This document shows positions 9,132-18,403 of a stretch of 64,000 nt of DNA, piece after piece; positions within the stretch are counted from its first letter, which is position 1; the number at the start of each line of letters is the position of its first letter. The position numbers were made by a program, and so were the translations under genes. The DNA comes from Negadavirga shengliensis (GTDB lineage: Bacteria > Bacteroidota > Bacteroidia > Cytophagales > Cyclobacteriaceae): positions 496,001 through 560,000 of the forward strand of contig NZ_JBHSJJ010000001.1 of assembly GCF_042652345.1 (NCBI RefSeq). Direction: 5' to 3'. Below the pieces are notes generated by a model. The model was given only the letters and a program-made list of their open reading frames with translations, was not told the DNA's origin and ran no database searches.

Positions 9132-9950
9132 ATGAAGAGCTATTTGACCGTCCTGAGCATAGCCGGATCAGACAGTGGAGGAGGCGCCGGAATTCAGGCT
9201 GATCTGAAAACCATGTCAGCTCTCGGTTGCTTCGGAACCACGGCGATAACCGCAGTTACCGTTCAGAATACCTTGGGGGTGAAGGGCATACATGCTATCC
9301 CGGTGGACATCATCAGGGCGCAGATCGAGGCGGTAATGGACGACCTGAGGCCAAAAGCCATCAAAATCGGCATGGTAAACCGGCCGGAAGTGGCTGAAAT
9401 GCTCGGTGAAACATTGGGGCGATGGGAAAACGTTCCCGTTGTATTTGATCCCGTGATGGTGGCCAGCAGCGGCGACAGGTTAATTGAAGAGAAGGCCGTC
9501 AGCATGCTCAGGAAACACCTCCTCCCCTTGGCCACCCTCATCACGCCCAACCTGGATGAAGCGGGAATTATCACAGAAAGAAGTATCCGTTCCTGTGGCG
9601 AAATGGTGGAGGCAGCGCAAAGAACCCTTGAATTAGGAGCAAAAAATGTCCTCATAAAGGGCGGGCACTTGGCAGGCGATGTACTCTATGATGTGTTGCT
9701 TTTGGCAAATGGAGAGCAGGAACAATTCAAAAGCCGGCGGATTGACACCAAGAACACGCACGGTACCGGCTGTACCTTATCCACCGCCATAGCCTGCGGA
9801 CTCGCCAAGGGTTTTTCCATCAAAACGGCCGTTGACCGGGCCCGGGATTATCTCCAAAAAGCCCTTGAATACGGGAAAGACGTGAAGACAGGTGAAGGCC
9901 ACGGCCCATTAAACCACTTCTTTCAACCCTCTAAACAAATCATTCAGTGA
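9132..9950 (+). CDS. thiD: Hydroxymethylpyrimidine / phosphomethylpyrimidine kinase
   Basis: ThiD phosphorylates HMP and then HMP phosphate to give the pyrimidine diphosphate used for thiamine synthesis. The 272-residue length is typical. The ribokinase-like fold shows 'LSIAGSDSGGGAGIQADLK' at the N terminus, 'VTVQNTLGVKGIHAIP', 'AIKIGMV', 'FDPVMVASSGDRL', 'TPNLDEA', 'NVLIKGGHL' and the anion-hole/catalytic motif 'NTHGTGCTLSTAIA' with its Asp replaced locally by Asn-Thr-His-Gly-Thr-Gly-Cys as usual in ThiD. It stands 50 bp after the aminotransferase on the same strand. No other thi genes are nearby. Confidence 0.95.
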   Translation: MKSYLTVLSIAGSDSGGGAGIQADLKTMSALGCFGTTAITAVTVQNTLGVKGIHAIPVDIIRAQIEAVMDDLRPKAIKIGMVNRPEVAEMLGETLGRWENVPVVFDPVMVASSGDRLIEEKAVSMLRKHLLPLATLITPNLDEAGIITERSIRSCGEMVEAAQRTLELGAKNVLIKGGHLAGDVLYDVLLLANGEQEQFKSRRIDTKNTHGTGCTLSTAIACGLAKGFSIKTAVDRARDYLQKALEYGKDVKTGEGHGPLNHFFQPSKQIIQ

Positions 9951-10143
9951 GTTGGCCGGAAAATATAGGGAAATACACTTCAATTGATATGAAAAATATG
10001 GCAGTTGTCTGTTATCCAGGAATCATTAAAAAGAAAAATTCAGGTAGCACAAACGGCTTGATAATTTTTCGTGGAACAAAGGAGGATGAAAAAATTTATT
10101 AATTTTAACGCTGTTTCCTTCACCCATTAAACTAAAAAACCAT

Positions 10144-11064
10144 ATGCTTAAATTAGGATTTGTCAGTGCCATTTTAGCCGATAAAAGTTTTGAACAAGTG
10201 CTTGATTTCGCAGCGGAAGAAGGTTTCTCCTGCGTGGAAATCATGTGCTGGCCAATGGGAAAAGCCGAAAGAAGGTACGCGGGCGTCACCCATATTGATG
10301 TGGGTGATCTGGACAGGAAAAGCATTGACAGCATACAAGCCTATCAAAAGAAAAAAAACGTATTCGTGTCCGGCTTGGGTTACTACCCCAACCCCATGGA
10401 TCCGGATGACAAAAAATCGGAAGCGGCCCTTGCGCATGTAAAAAAGGTGATCGATGGGGCCGCCCAACTGGGAATTCCTGTGGTCAACACTTTTATAGGC
10501 AGGAATCCATCGCTGAATATTGAAGACAATTTGAAGATGTTTGCTGAGCGCTTTCCCCCCATTATCCAACATGCGGCTGCAAAAGGAATCAATATTGGTA
10601 TCGAAAACTGCCCGATGTTTTTTACCGACGATGAATGGCCAGGGGGAAAAAACCTGGCAATATCCCCGGCTGTCTGGGAAAAAATGTTCAGTATTATTCC
10701 CGATGCCAATTTCGGGCTGAACTATGACCCCTCTCATTTGGTTTGGATGCAGATGGATCCGGTGCAGCCGTTATATGAGTTCAAGGACAGGCTTCACCAT
10801 ATCCATCTAAAAGATGTAAAGGTTTATCCGGAAAAACTGAACCGGGTGGGCATTCTCGCCAACCCACTCGAATACCATTCGCCGAAAATACCTGGGCTTG
10901 GAGATGTGCCATGGGGCAGGTTTTTTGCTGCTCTGACGGATGTGGGTTATCGGGGACCATGTTGCATAGAGGTGGAAGACAAGGCATATGAGCGATCCGA
11001 AGAAGATATTAAAATGGCTATTTTAACAGCCAGAAACTTTCTGAGACAATATATTCCCTCATAA
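10144..11064 (+). CDS. Sugar phosphate isomerase/epimerase-family TIM-barrel protein
   Basis: A 306-residue xylose-isomerase-like TIM barrel (AP endonuclease 2 superfamily) with no signal peptide, therefore cytoplasmic. Candidate metal ligands are the Glu in 'FSCVEIMCWP', the Glu in 'GINIGIENCPMFF', the Asp/His in 'LNYDPSHLVWM', the His in 'LHHIHLKDVKVY' and the Glu in 'GPCCIEVEDKAY', in the usual order. Proteins of this type include ketose 3-epimerases and inositol-catabolism isomerases. The substrate cannot be named. It is monocistronic and convergent with the EEP gene, with only 4 bp between stops. Confidence 0.85.
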   Translation: MLKLGFVSAILADKSFEQVLDFAAEEGFSCVEIMCWPMGKAERRYAGVTHIDVGDLDRKSIDSIQAYQKKKNVFVSGLGYYPNPMDPDDKKSEAALAHVKKVIDGAAQLGIPVVNTFIGRNPSLNIEDNLKMFAERFPPIIQHAAAKGINIGIENCPMFFTDDEWPGGKNLAISPAVWEKMFSIIPDANFGLNYDPSHLVWMQMDPVQPLYEFKDRLHHIHLKDVKVYPEKLNRVGILANPLEYHSPKIPGLGDVPWGRFFAALTDVGYRGPCCIEVEDKAYERSEEDIKMAILTARNFLRQYIPS

Positions 11065-11068
11065 ATGA

Positions 11069-12148
11069 CTAGAGGGACAGAAGATTGGCATCAGCCTTTT
11101 CTATCTTTTCTTCCGTCCACTCTTCCTCCTCTTCTTCAAGTTCCGCTTCATCATTTTCCTGCCTTACGCCCGGGCAAAGTTGAAGATGGATATAAATGGG
11201 AAAATGATCAGACTCTATAGATGGCAGTCTTTTGATAGACCTGAGTAAAAATTCCTGAGAATGGAAAATATGATCCAAAGGCCACCGGAACAACGGATAC
11301 CCCGCGTGAAAGGTATTAAAAAAACCCCTTCCTTTTCTGGGATCCAGCAGACCGCTTATTTTCTGAAACAGTCTTGTGGTCCGGGACCAGGCCACATCAT
11401 TGAGGTCCCCGAAAACCAACACCGGTAACTTCTCTTCCGCTACATTCTTTCCCACGATCAATAGTTCCGCGTCCCGGGCGGTGGATGTGTCACTTTCGGT
11501 GGGACTTGGAGGCTCCGGATGCAGACAATGGATGCTTATCCTCTCGGCAGACGGCAGGATTACCTCCGAATGGATGGAAGGAATATCCTTTTCTACAATA
11601 TAAAGTACTTTGGTATTTTCAAGTTTGTATTTTGAATACAGGTGCATCCCATAAAGATTATCCAACGGAATTTTAACCTGATAGGGATACAGCTCTTCCA
11701 AAACCGCCAACCGGTCTTCCCACCATTGATCCGTTTCAAGTGTGAGAAGAAGGTGCGGTTGGTAGGTGTTCACCAAGGCGATGAGTTTTTCTGTGTGCCG
11801 GTTGGGGGTACATACATTGCTGACTAAAAGGGAAATGGCATTTGCTGAATCTTCACCAAGGTAGGGTTTCACTTCTTTTTTGGCCAACAAGGTATAGGGG
11901 TAGATCTTCCTGATTTGATAAATAAAGCTGAAAAGCACCAACGCCAACAGCAATATATTCCAATAATTGGGTTCAAGTGACGTGAAAGGAAACAGCAGTA
12001 AGGTAAGAAGAATAAAAATGATGATCTGTATTCTCGGAAAATCAAATACCCTGACCCACCAGTCATCCCACCTGATCATGGAAGCGATCATGGCCAAAAC
12101 AGCCATGCCGGTCATCATACAAAAAACAACATTCAAAATCTGATCCAT
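11069..12148 (-). CDS. Membrane-anchored endonuclease/exonuclease/phosphatase-family protein
   Basis: A 359-residue protein with about three N-terminal membrane segments (first ~95 residues: 'VVFCMMTGMAVLAMIASMI', 'IIIFILLTLLLFPF', 'ILLLALVLFSFIY') and an EEP-fold phosphoesterase domain. EEP signature residues are seen at 'LLLTLETDQWW' (Glu, metal), 'LVFGDLNDVAWS' (Asp/Asn), 'LDHIFHS' and the terminal 'ESDHFPIYIHL' (Asp-His pair). The C-terminal ~35 residues are very acidic (runs of Glu) and likely disordered. Family members include nucleases, sphingomyelinase-like enzymes and inositol phosphatases; the topology suggests a surface or periplasmic substrate. Convergent with the TIM-barrel gene. 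Confidence 0.87.
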   Translation of the reverse strand: MDQILNVVFCMMTGMAVLAMIASMIRWDDWWVRVFDFPRIQIIIFILLTLLLFPFTSLEPNYWNILLLALVLFSFIYQIRKIYPYTLLAKKEVKPYLGEDSANAISLLVSNVCTPNRHTEKLIALVNTYQPHLLLTLETDQWWEDRLAVLEELYPYQVKIPLDNLYGMHLYSKYKLENTKVLYIVEKDIPSIHSEVILPSAERISIHCLHPEPPSPTESDTSTARDAELLIVGKNVAEEKLPVLVFGDLNDVAWSRTTRLFQKISGLLDPRKGRGFFNTFHAGYPLFRWPLDHIFHSQEFLLRSIKRLPSIESDHFPIYIHLQLCPGVRQENDEAELEEEEEEWTEEKIEKADANLLSL

Positions 12149-12357
12149 TAAACACGAATTTTAGTATGTAAATATACATGCCGAAAAAATATCATCATCA
12201 TATACCGGGAGAATTTTCGGACCATGATCAACCGGGCTTTTTCTATGTTCATTAAAGACACGATGCCACATTCCAGACAGCAAAACCCATAGAATGATAG
12301 GGGTGTAATGATATATTGATTAATTTTATGAAGTCTCCAAAAAACCTGTAGCGAAAT

Positions 12358-13965
12358 ATGTCATTTTTGAAGGAATTTTTTCATCAAGAATTCAAAGCCA
12401 ATGGGCTGGACATGGAAAACGGGGCCTTCCTCCAGGCTCTTGAGTTAGCGCTTTACACGTCGAAGTCTATTTTTTTAACCGGCAAGGCCGGAACTGGTAA
12501 AACCACCTTTTTACATACGTTAAGAAAATTGAATGTGAAGAAAAACATGGCTGTTATAGCTCCCACGGGGGTAGCTGCCATAAATGCAAAAGGCCGAACC
12601 ATACATTCTTTTTTCAAAATTGACCCCCGACAGCTGTTTTTACCTGAAGACCCACGGCTGCAAGCTCAGGCCAAGGGGAAAAAGGAGTCCATTTATACCA
12701 CCTTTCGGTATACAAAATCCAAACTGGATATCTTTAGAAACCTGGACTTATTGGTCATAGACGAAATATCCATGGTCCGTGTCGAGTTGCTCGACGTGGT
12801 GGACAGAATATTACGTATCTTCAGAAAAAAGATGCATATCCCTTTCGGCGGTGTACAATTGGTGCTGATTGGAGATCCTTTCCAACTCCCGCCCATAGTG
12901 AGGGAACAGGAATGGAACCTGCTTTCTCCTTATTACAAAAACAGGTTTTTTTTCAGTTCCAGGGCCTTTAAAGAATTAAACCCCTTTCATATAGAGCTTC
13001 AAAAAATCTACCGGCAAAAAGACGCTGCGTTCAAAGAATTGCTCAACAGAATCAGGGAGAGCAAGCATTCTGAAAGCGATCTAGGGTTCTTGAACCAGAC
13101 TTCCGCGGAATATGATTTTGGGCTGCTTGACAAGGGCTTTATCCTGTTGGGCACTCATAATCATACCATTGCCAACATCAACCAAAGGAAGTTAGAGCTG
13201 TTAGAAGGTCGGCCCAGGACTTATAAAGCCCGGATTGAAGATGATTTTCCTGTATCCATGGCACCGTTGGACCCTATAGACCTCACCTTAAAAGCAGGAG
13301 CACAGGTCATCTTTATGCGCAACAGCGTGGAAGAGGGTTATTACAATGGGATGATTGGAAAAGTAATTCAAATGGAAGAAAACCAAATCAGGGTACGAAG
13401 TAATGAAGGCGATGTTTATGAAGTGAAAAGGGATATCTGGGAAAATATAGAATATGAATATAACGAAAAAGAGGAACAGGTGGAATCCAAGGTGATCGGT
13501 AAATTCATCCAGTTTCCCCTTAAACTGGCATGGGCCATCACTGTTCACAAGAGCCAGGGCCTGACCTTCGATAAATGTATACTGGATATAGGGCGGTCCT
13601 TCGAGGCCGGTCAGGTATATGTGGCACTCAGCAGATGCACTACTTTATCAGGAGTAATCCTAAAATCACCCATTCAAATGCACAGTGTAAAAGTAAGCAA
13701 TGATAGTCTCGAATTCAGCCGCCAGAAGACGGTTCTCTCGGAGGTTGAGGAAGAGTTGCGTCTACAGCGCGCCTTCTCTTCGCTTCCCCACGCCTTTCAT
13801 GCATACAGAAAAGGCGACTTAACCCTGGCGCAAAAGATTTTTGAGGAAGTCCAGCAGGTTCATGACATCACGGGCTATGCCAAATGGAAGCAGTTTTTGA
13901 GCATGAAAAATCAGCTGGACAAACGGGCCAAACAAGGCAAAATAATATCCGGAAATCCATGGTGA
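12358..13965 (+). CDS. Pif1/RecD-like superfamily 1 DNA helicase
   Basis: A 535-residue ATP-dependent helicase of the Pif1/Dda class, members of which unwind DNA 5' to 3' and resolve hard structures such as G-quadruplexes and R-loops. Walker A 'LTGKAGTGKTTFLH' is near residue 40, motif Ia 'IAPTGVAAINAKGRTIHSFF' follows, Walker B 'LLVIDEISMVR' near 137, motif III 'LIGDPFQLPPI', motif V/VI 'AWAITVHKSQGLTFDK' and 'VYVALSRCTTLSGV'. An SH3-like insert with 'GAQVIFMRNS' and 'GMIGKVIQM' fits the family. The C-terminal ~90 residues look like a short TPR-type helical tail. Monocistronic, ending before a 400-bp gene-free stretch. Another in-frame ATG is at 12412. Confidence 0.88.
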   Translation: MSFLKEFFHQEFKANGLDMENGAFLQALELALYTSKSIFLTGKAGTGKTTFLHTLRKLNVKKNMAVIAPTGVAAINAKGRTIHSFFKIDPRQLFLPEDPRLQAQAKGKKESIYTTFRYTKSKLDIFRNLDLLVIDEISMVRVELLDVVDRILRIFRKKMHIPFGGVQLVLIGDPFQLPPIVREQEWNLLSPYYKNRFFFSSRAFKELNPFHIELQKIYRQKDAAFKELLNRIRESKHSESDLGFLNQTSAEYDFGLLDKGFILLGTHNHTIANINQRKLELLEGRPRTYKARIEDDFPVSMAPLDPIDLTLKAGAQVIFMRNSVEEGYYNGMIGKVIQMEENQIRVRSNEGDVYEVKRDIWENIEYEYNEKEEQVESKVIGKFIQFPLKLAWAITVHKSQGLTFDKCILDIGRSFEAGQVYVALSRCTTLSGVILKSPIQMHSVKVSNDSLEFSRQKTVLSEVEEELRLQRAFSSLPHAFHAYRKGDLTLAQKIFEEVQQVHDITGYAKWKQFLSMKNQLDKRAKQGKIISGNPW

Positions 13966-14041
13966 TCATGTTGAAAGCGAAAAACCTGTTGTTTTTTGAT
14001 CGAATTACTTTAAAAAATTTTTTATTTAATTTTTAATAGTA

Positions 14042-14077
14042 TATTTTTGTATTTCGAACTATATATTCTGCATTTTG
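14042..14077 (+). promoter_or_regulatory. Possible Bacteroidota promoter for the small RNA
   Basis: Two alternatives are visible. The consensus-like box TATTTTTG at 14042-14049 matches TAnnTTTG. Alternatively that same TTTTTG serves as the -33 element and GCATTTTG (14070-14077) as a degenerate -7 box, 20 bp apart, which is normal Bacteroidota spacing. The second option puts the start near 14083. Confidence 0.4.
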
Positions 14078-14082
14078 ATAAT

Positions 14083-14322
14083 GTTGGGATATTTTAAGTC
14101 CTAGGAGTAAGGCGGGTGCCTTATCCGTAGTGAATCCGGTTCGAATAGTGGGGGCCAAAAGTATCTTAACAAGATAAGCAATTATTATTTTGTGGGTACG
14201 TTTTTATTTGCTGTCAGAAAGTTGTTTAATCACCCAACTCCTTGAACTGATAGGAGGGAAACCGGATCATTTAGTGCTAAAGCCGCTTTACTGTTACGTG
14301 CAACGAGGCGGCTTTATTTTTT
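14083..14322 (+). ncRNA. Candidate structured small RNA upstream of uvrA, family not assigned
   Basis: The 403-bp gap between helicase and uvrA has no credible ORF but is rich in complementary segments. Local hairpins are TAAGGC/GCCTTA (14108-14123, 4-nt loop), TATCTT/AAGATA (14162-14176, 3-nt loop), AGTTG/CAACT (14220-14239) and CTCCT/AGGAG (14238-14256). A long-range 8-bp helix pairs ATCCGGTT (14134-14141) with AACCGGAT (14260-14267). GTTGGG (14083-14088) can pair with CCCAAC (14233-14238) as a competing fold. The block ends in a strong terminator at 14278-14322, followed by a separate uvrA promoter, so it looks like an independent ~240-nt transcript. A 6S-like RNA or another known Bacteroidota RNA is possible, but I do not recognise it. 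The 5' end is a guess. Confidence 0.55.
14278..14322 (+). terminator. Strong rho-independent terminator ending the candidate small RNA
   Basis: TAAAGCCGC (14278-14286) pairs with GCGGCTTTA (14308-14316) as a perfect 9-bp stem with a 21-nt loop, followed by six T residues (14317-14322). No protein-coding gene ends nearby (the helicase stop is over 300 bp upstream), which supports a non-coding transcript. Confidence 0.8.
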
Positions 14323-14354
14323 CATAAGAACTTACCATTTATAAGTTTGGGTTG

Positions 14355-14362
14355 TATCTTTG
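14355..14362 (+). promoter_or_regulatory. Probable uvrA promoter -7 box placing the transcript start at or beside the ATG
   Basis: TATCTTTG matches the Bacteroidota -7 consensus TAnnTTTG and ends 6 bp before the uvrA ATG at 14369. Starts in this phylum fall a few bases after the box, so the mRNA would have almost no leader. The -33 element is weak. Confidence 0.5.
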
Positions 14363-14368
14363 TGGGTT

Positions 14369-17179
14369 ATGACCGCTACTACTGTAAATCCTACGGATAT
14401 TGAAACCCTTGATCCAAGGGAATACATCATTATCAAGAACGCCCGTGTAAACAATCTTAGGGACCTCAGCGTCGCGATCCCCAGGAACAAGTTTGTGGTA
14501 GTAACCGGCCTTTCAGGTTCCGGAAAATCCTCATTGGCGTTTGATACGCTGTTTGCAGAGGGGCAGAGAATGTATGTGGAGAGTTTAAGTTCCTATGCCA
14601 GGCAGTTTTTGGGAAGAATGGAAAAGCCTGAAGTGGAGTACATAAAAGGGGTATCACCCGCTATCGCCATCCAACAAAAGGTCACCACCAAAAATCCCCG
14701 GTCCACAGTGGGTACCACCACAGAGATTTACGATTATCTTAAGCTGCTTTTTAGCAGGATCGGCAGAACATATTCTCCCATAAGCGGGGAAGAAGTCAGG
14801 CATCATACGGTAACGGATGTGGTGGATTTCATTCACCATTTTCCGGACGGCGAAAAAATCATGATAAGCTGTCCATTACATTTTCCGTCAGGAAGATCCA
14901 AAGAGAAAGAGCTGGAAATCCTTCTTCAAAAGGGATTTACCAGGATATTAATAGACGGGAGCGCGTATTTTGTGGAGGAACTGCTGGAAGAAAAATCGTA
15001 CCCTGAAGGCCATTATGAAATACTCATAGACAGGGTCTCGGTAAGGAAGGGTGATGAAGACAACCAGTTCAGAATCTCTGACAGTGTGCAGACGGCTTTT
15101 TATGAAGGCCATGGAGAATGCGTCATTGTGATACCCGATAAAGAAAGAAAGACTTTCAGTGATAGGTTTGAACTGGATGGGATCAGTTTTGAGCTGCCGT
15201 CTGTCAATTTATTCAGTTTCAACAATCCCTATGGTGCTTGTCGTACCTGCGAAGGATTCGGTTCTGTTTTAGGGATAGATGAGGACCTTGTCATTCCTGA
15301 CAAAACGCTTTCGGTATATGAAGGCGCCATCGCACCCTGGCGGGGCGAAACCACCAAAAAATGGCTACAGCCCTTACTTAAGCATGGGATTGAGTTTGAT
15401 TTTCCCATCCACCGTGCTTATGAAGACCTGGATCCCGAACACAAGGCGTTGCTATGGAATGGTAACCGGTATTTCAAAGGGCTGGATGCTTTTTTTGAGT
15501 TTGTGGAAAGCAAGCTGCATAAAATTCAATACAGGGTGATGCTTTCAAGATTCCGGGGAAGGACCACCTGTCCGGATTGTAAAGGTACCAGAATCCGGAA
15601 AGACGCTTCCTATGTTAAAATCGGCGGGAAATCCATCACTGAAATCGTATTGATGCCTATAGAAAGCGCATTGACATTTTTTAAGGCCCTTTCCCTGCCG
15701 GAGGGGGAACAAAAGATTGCCAGCCGGCTGCTGAAGGAGATACACAACAGGCTGGAATATATGGAAGAGGTGGGCCTTGGATACCTGACGCTGAACCGGC
15801 TTACTTCCTCCCTATCAGGCGGTGAATACCAACGGATCAAACTGGCCACTTCACTCGGCAGCGCACTTGTGGGTTCCATGTACATTCTTGACGAACCCAG
15901 CATCGGATTGCATCCGAGGGATACAGAACGGCTGATCAAAGTGCTAAAATCGCTGAGGGATTTAGGCAACACAGTGATTGTGGTGGAGCATGAAGAAAAA
16001 ATTATCCGTGCCGCCGATGAGATCATTGACATCGGTCCTGACGCAGGCATCCATGGCGGTCATTTGGTTTTTCAGGGAGATTTGCCGGCTTTGCTCAGCA
16101 ACGGGAACACCCATACCGCACGTTACCTGAAGGGGGAGGAAAAAATCAGTTTGAAAACTGCCAATCGAAAATGGAAAGATTCCCTGTTGATAAGAGGCGC
16201 AAAAGAAAATAACCTTAAAAATATCAATGTAAAGATCCCTTTGCAGGTGCTTACGGTAGTCACCGGGGTGAGTGGTTCAGGAAAATCCACGCTCATCAAG
16301 CGGATACTTTACCCTGCCCTGGGCAAGATGATGGGGACCATCACCGAAGAGACCGGCAAATTTGCGAAACTGGAAGGAGATGTTAAACAAATCCAAAGAG
16401 TAGAGTTTGTAGACCAAAATCCTATAGGGAAATCTTCACGCTCCAACCCGGTCACTTATGTAAAGGCCTATGATGCCATCCGGACCCTTTTCTCTGAGCT
16501 GCCCTTATCCAAACAAAGAGGTTATAAACCCGCTTTTTTTAGTTTCAACGTGGATGGGGGACGTTGCGAGGCATGCCAGGGTGAGGGTACGCAAAAAATT
16601 GAAATGCAGTTCATGGCGGACATTTATCTGACCTGTGAATCCTGCAAAGGCAAGCGTTTCAAAAATGAAATCCTTGATGTGAAGTACAAAGACAAGGACA
16701 TCTCCGAAGTACTTGATATGACCATTGATGAGGCAATGGTATTTTTTACGGAAAAAAACGCCATCATCCATAAACTGCAGCCACTGCAGGAAGTGGGCTT
16801 GGGATACGTGGGGCTGGGCCAGTCTTCCAACACCCTGAGTGGTGGGGAAGCCCAAAGGGTCAAACTGGCGTCATTTCTGGGAAAAAACGATACCAAATCC
16901 AAAGAAAACATCCTTTTCATATTCGATGAACCCACTACCGGCCTTCATTTTCATGACATCAAAAAGCTTCTTCATTCTATCAATGCATTGATTGAACAGG
17001 GGCATTCGGTAATCATCATCGAACACAATACCGAAGTGATCAGGACAGCCGACTGGGTAATTGACCTTGGACCTGAGGGAGGGGAAAAAGGCGGTTATGT
17101 GACCTTTGAAGGAACTCCGGAAGCATTGATGGAAGAAAAGCACAATTATACGGGCCAATACCTTAAAGAACTGGCATAA
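14369..17179 (+). CDS. uvrA: Excinuclease ABC subunit A (UvrA)
   Basis: DNA damage sensor of nucleotide excision repair; it binds lesions as a dimer and loads UvrB. The 936-residue protein has two ABC ATPase halves: Walker A '[19 protein letters not shown]' near residue 45 and '[13 protein letters not shown]' near 640; signature '[13 protein letters not shown]' with '[14 protein letters not shown]', and '[13 protein letters not shown]' with '[14 protein letters not shown]'. Zinc cysteines are visible at 'ACRTCEGFG', 'TCPDCKGTR', 'RCEACQGEG' and '[10 protein letters not shown]'. The first CPxC pair seen just before 'LFSFNNP' in E. coli UvrA is absent here, as I recall for the Bacteroidota-type UvrA. 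A TTG at 14360 would extend the frame but lies inside the promoter box, so ATG 14369 is chosen. Confidence 0.96.
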   Translation: MTATTVNPTDIETLDPREYIIIKNARVNNLRDLSVAIPRNKFVVVTGLSGSGKSSLAFDTLFAEGQRMYVESLSSYARQFLGRMEKPEVEYIKGVSPAIAIQQKVTTKNPRSTVGTTTEIYDYLKLLFSRIGRTYSPISGEEVRHHTVTDVVDFIHHFPDGEKIMISCPLHFPSGRSKEKELEILLQKGFTRILIDGSAYFVEELLEEKSYPEGHYEILIDRVSVRKGDEDNQFRISDSVQTAFYEGHGECVIVIPDKERKTFSDRFELDGISFELPSVNLFSFNNPYGACRTCEGFGSVLGIDEDLVIPDKTLSVYEGAIAPWRGETTKKWLQPLLKHGIEFDFPIHRAYEDLDPEHKALLWNGNRYFKGLDAFFEFVESKLHKIQYRVMLSRFRGRTTCPDCKGTRIRKDASYVKIGGKSITEIVLMPIESALTFFKALSLPEGEQKIASRLLKEIHNRLEYMEEVGLGYLTLNRLTSSLSGGEYQRIKLATSLGSALVGSMYILDEPSIGLHPRDTERLIKVLKSLRDLGNTVIVVEHEEKIIRAADEIIDIGPDAGIHGGHLVFQGDLPALLSNGNTHTARYLKGEEKISLKTANRKWKDSLLIRGAKENNLKNINVKIPLQVLTVVTGVSGSGKSTLIKRILYPALGKMMGTITEETGKFAKLEGDVKQIQRVEFVDQNPIGKSSRSNPVTYVKAYDAIRTLFSELPLSKQRGYKPAFFSFNVDGGRCEACQGEGTQKIEMQFMADIYLTCESCKGKRFKNEILDVKYKDKDISEVLDMTIDEAMVFFTEKNAIIHKLQPLQEVGLGYVGLGQSSNTLSGGEAQRVKLASFLGKNDTKSKENILFIFDEPTTGLHFHDIKKLLHSINALIEQGHSVIIIEHNTEVIRTADWVIDLGPEGGEKGGYVTFEGTPEALMEEKHNYTGQYLKELA

Positions 17180-17335
17180 GCCGTTTCCAAACCCGCAACA
17201 AGTTCAGGGATCCATTGGGGAGCCATAACGACTGTTTCCCAGCAGATATTGCCGCAATCGCAAAAGTATTTTCAATTCTTAAAAAATTGCGGTAATTTCC
17301 CCCGTCGGTCAGAAATCTGTTTTTCGGCCCGGCTT

Positions 17336-17355
17336 AAGGTTGGTTTTTCAACCTT
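17336..17355 (+). terminator. Hairpin between uvrA and the FGE-like gene
   Basis: AAGGTTG (17336-17342) pairs with CAACCTT (17349-17355) around a 6-nt T-rich loop. No T run follows on the plus strand. It could be part of the uvrA 3' end or of the next gene's leader. Confidence 0.3.
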
Positions 17356-17388
17356 AGAACATAAATTAACTAAGCCTAACTTGATCTA

Positions 17389-18384
17389 ATGTCATTTGAT
17401 TTCAAAAAAAACGCTTTTATTGGCGTTATGGCCAGCTTGTTGCTCATTGGCACATCCTATCAAACGAGCACTCCTTTCCAGCCTTATAAGCAGGAAATCC
17501 CGGGAACACCTCTTTCTTTTGAAATGGTACCCATACCGGGAGGCACCTTTAAAATGGGAAGTCATAAAAAGGTTAAATCGGCAAAGGATGATGAACAACC
17601 CGCCCATGAAGTGAAAATTGACCCATTTTGGATGGCTTCCCATGAAGTTACCTGGGATCTTTTTGAGCTCTTTTTGGATAAAGGTTTCGAAGCGTCGAGT
17701 AGTGAAGGGCCCCTTTCCTCTGAAATAGACGGGCTTACAAGGCCCTCCATTCCCTATTTGGACATGACATTTGGGATGGGAAAGGAAAAGAAGCCTGCCA
17801 TAGCCATGACCCAGTACGGCGCCATTCAGTTTTGCCGGTGGCTCTACCTGAAAACAGGCGTTTTTTACAGATTGCCTACAGAGGCAGAATGGGAATACGC
17901 GGCCCGGGCGGGATCCGAGGACATTTATTTTTTCGGAAATGATCCGGCTTTGTTGGATGAATACGCCTGGTACGCAGCCAACAGTGGCGGCACTACCCAG
18001 ACCGTAGGGCAAAAGAAACCCAATCCCTGGGGTCTATACGATATTCTCGGGAATGTCAACGAATGGACAATGGATCACTACAAAGTGGATACTTATAAAT
18101 CCAGACAAGGAAATCCGGTTTCAAATCCCGTCAGCCTTTCAGAGGAGCTTTATCCCAAAGTGATCAGGGGAGGAAGCTACAAGAGCCATGCGGAAGACCT
18201 GAGACCTGCCAGAAGATTTGGAAGCAGCCCTGACTGGAAAAGAATAGACCCACAGATACCCAAAAGCCAGTGGTGGTTTCCTGAGGCTCCTTTCCTGGGG
18301 ATGCGCGTAATCAGGCCGCAAAATCCACCCTCTCTGGAAGAAATCGAAAAATACTATGGAACATTGCCCATGGAAGACTATTAA
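17389..18384 (+). CDS. Exported FGE/SUMF1-fold protein lacking the catalytic cysteines
   Basis: A 331-residue member of the formylglycine-generating-enzyme/SUMF1 fold. An N-terminal hydrophobic segment ('AFIGVMASLLLIGTSYQ') suggests export. Fold marks are 'MVPIPGGTFKMGS', 'PAHEVKIDPFWMASHEVT', 'YRLPTEAEWEYAARAG', 'GLYDILGNVNEWTMDH', 'VIRGGSYKS' and 'FLGMRVIRP'. True formylglycine enzymes use two nearby cysteines before the C terminus; this region ('AEDLRPARRFGSS') has none, so sulfatase activation is unlikely and a binding or other oxygenase-like role is more probable. It starts a three-gene operon, 20 bp before the Tat oxidoreductase. Confidence 0.85.
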   Translation: MSFDFKKNAFIGVMASLLLIGTSYQTSTPFQPYKQEIPGTPLSFEMVPIPGGTFKMGSHKKVKSAKDDEQPAHEVKIDPFWMASHEVTWDLFELFLDKGFEASSSEGPLSSEIDGLTRPSIPYLDMTFGMGKEKKPAIAMTQYGAIQFCRWLYLKTGVFYRLPTEAEWEYAARAGSEDIYFFGNDPALLDEYAWYAANSGGTTQTVGQKKPNPWGLYDILGNVNEWTMDHYKVDTYKSRQGNPVSNPVSLSEELYPKVIRGGSYKSHAEDLRPARRFGSSPDWKRIDPQIPKSQWWFPEAPFLGMRVIRPQNPPSLEEIEKYYGTLPMEDY

Positions 18385-18403
18385 TAATCTAACTCAAAAT
18401 AAA

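Noticed and set aside
6851..9950. YjbQ and ThiD as a thiamine locus
   Set aside because: The genes are on opposite strands about 2 kb apart with two unrelated genes between them, so there is no operon evidence.
14129..14160. tRNA- or tmRNA-like T-loop (GGTTCGAAT) followed by CCA
   Set aside because: The flanking bases do not form a 5-bp T stem or an acceptor stem, and there is no anticodon arm. The segment pairs instead with 14260-14267.
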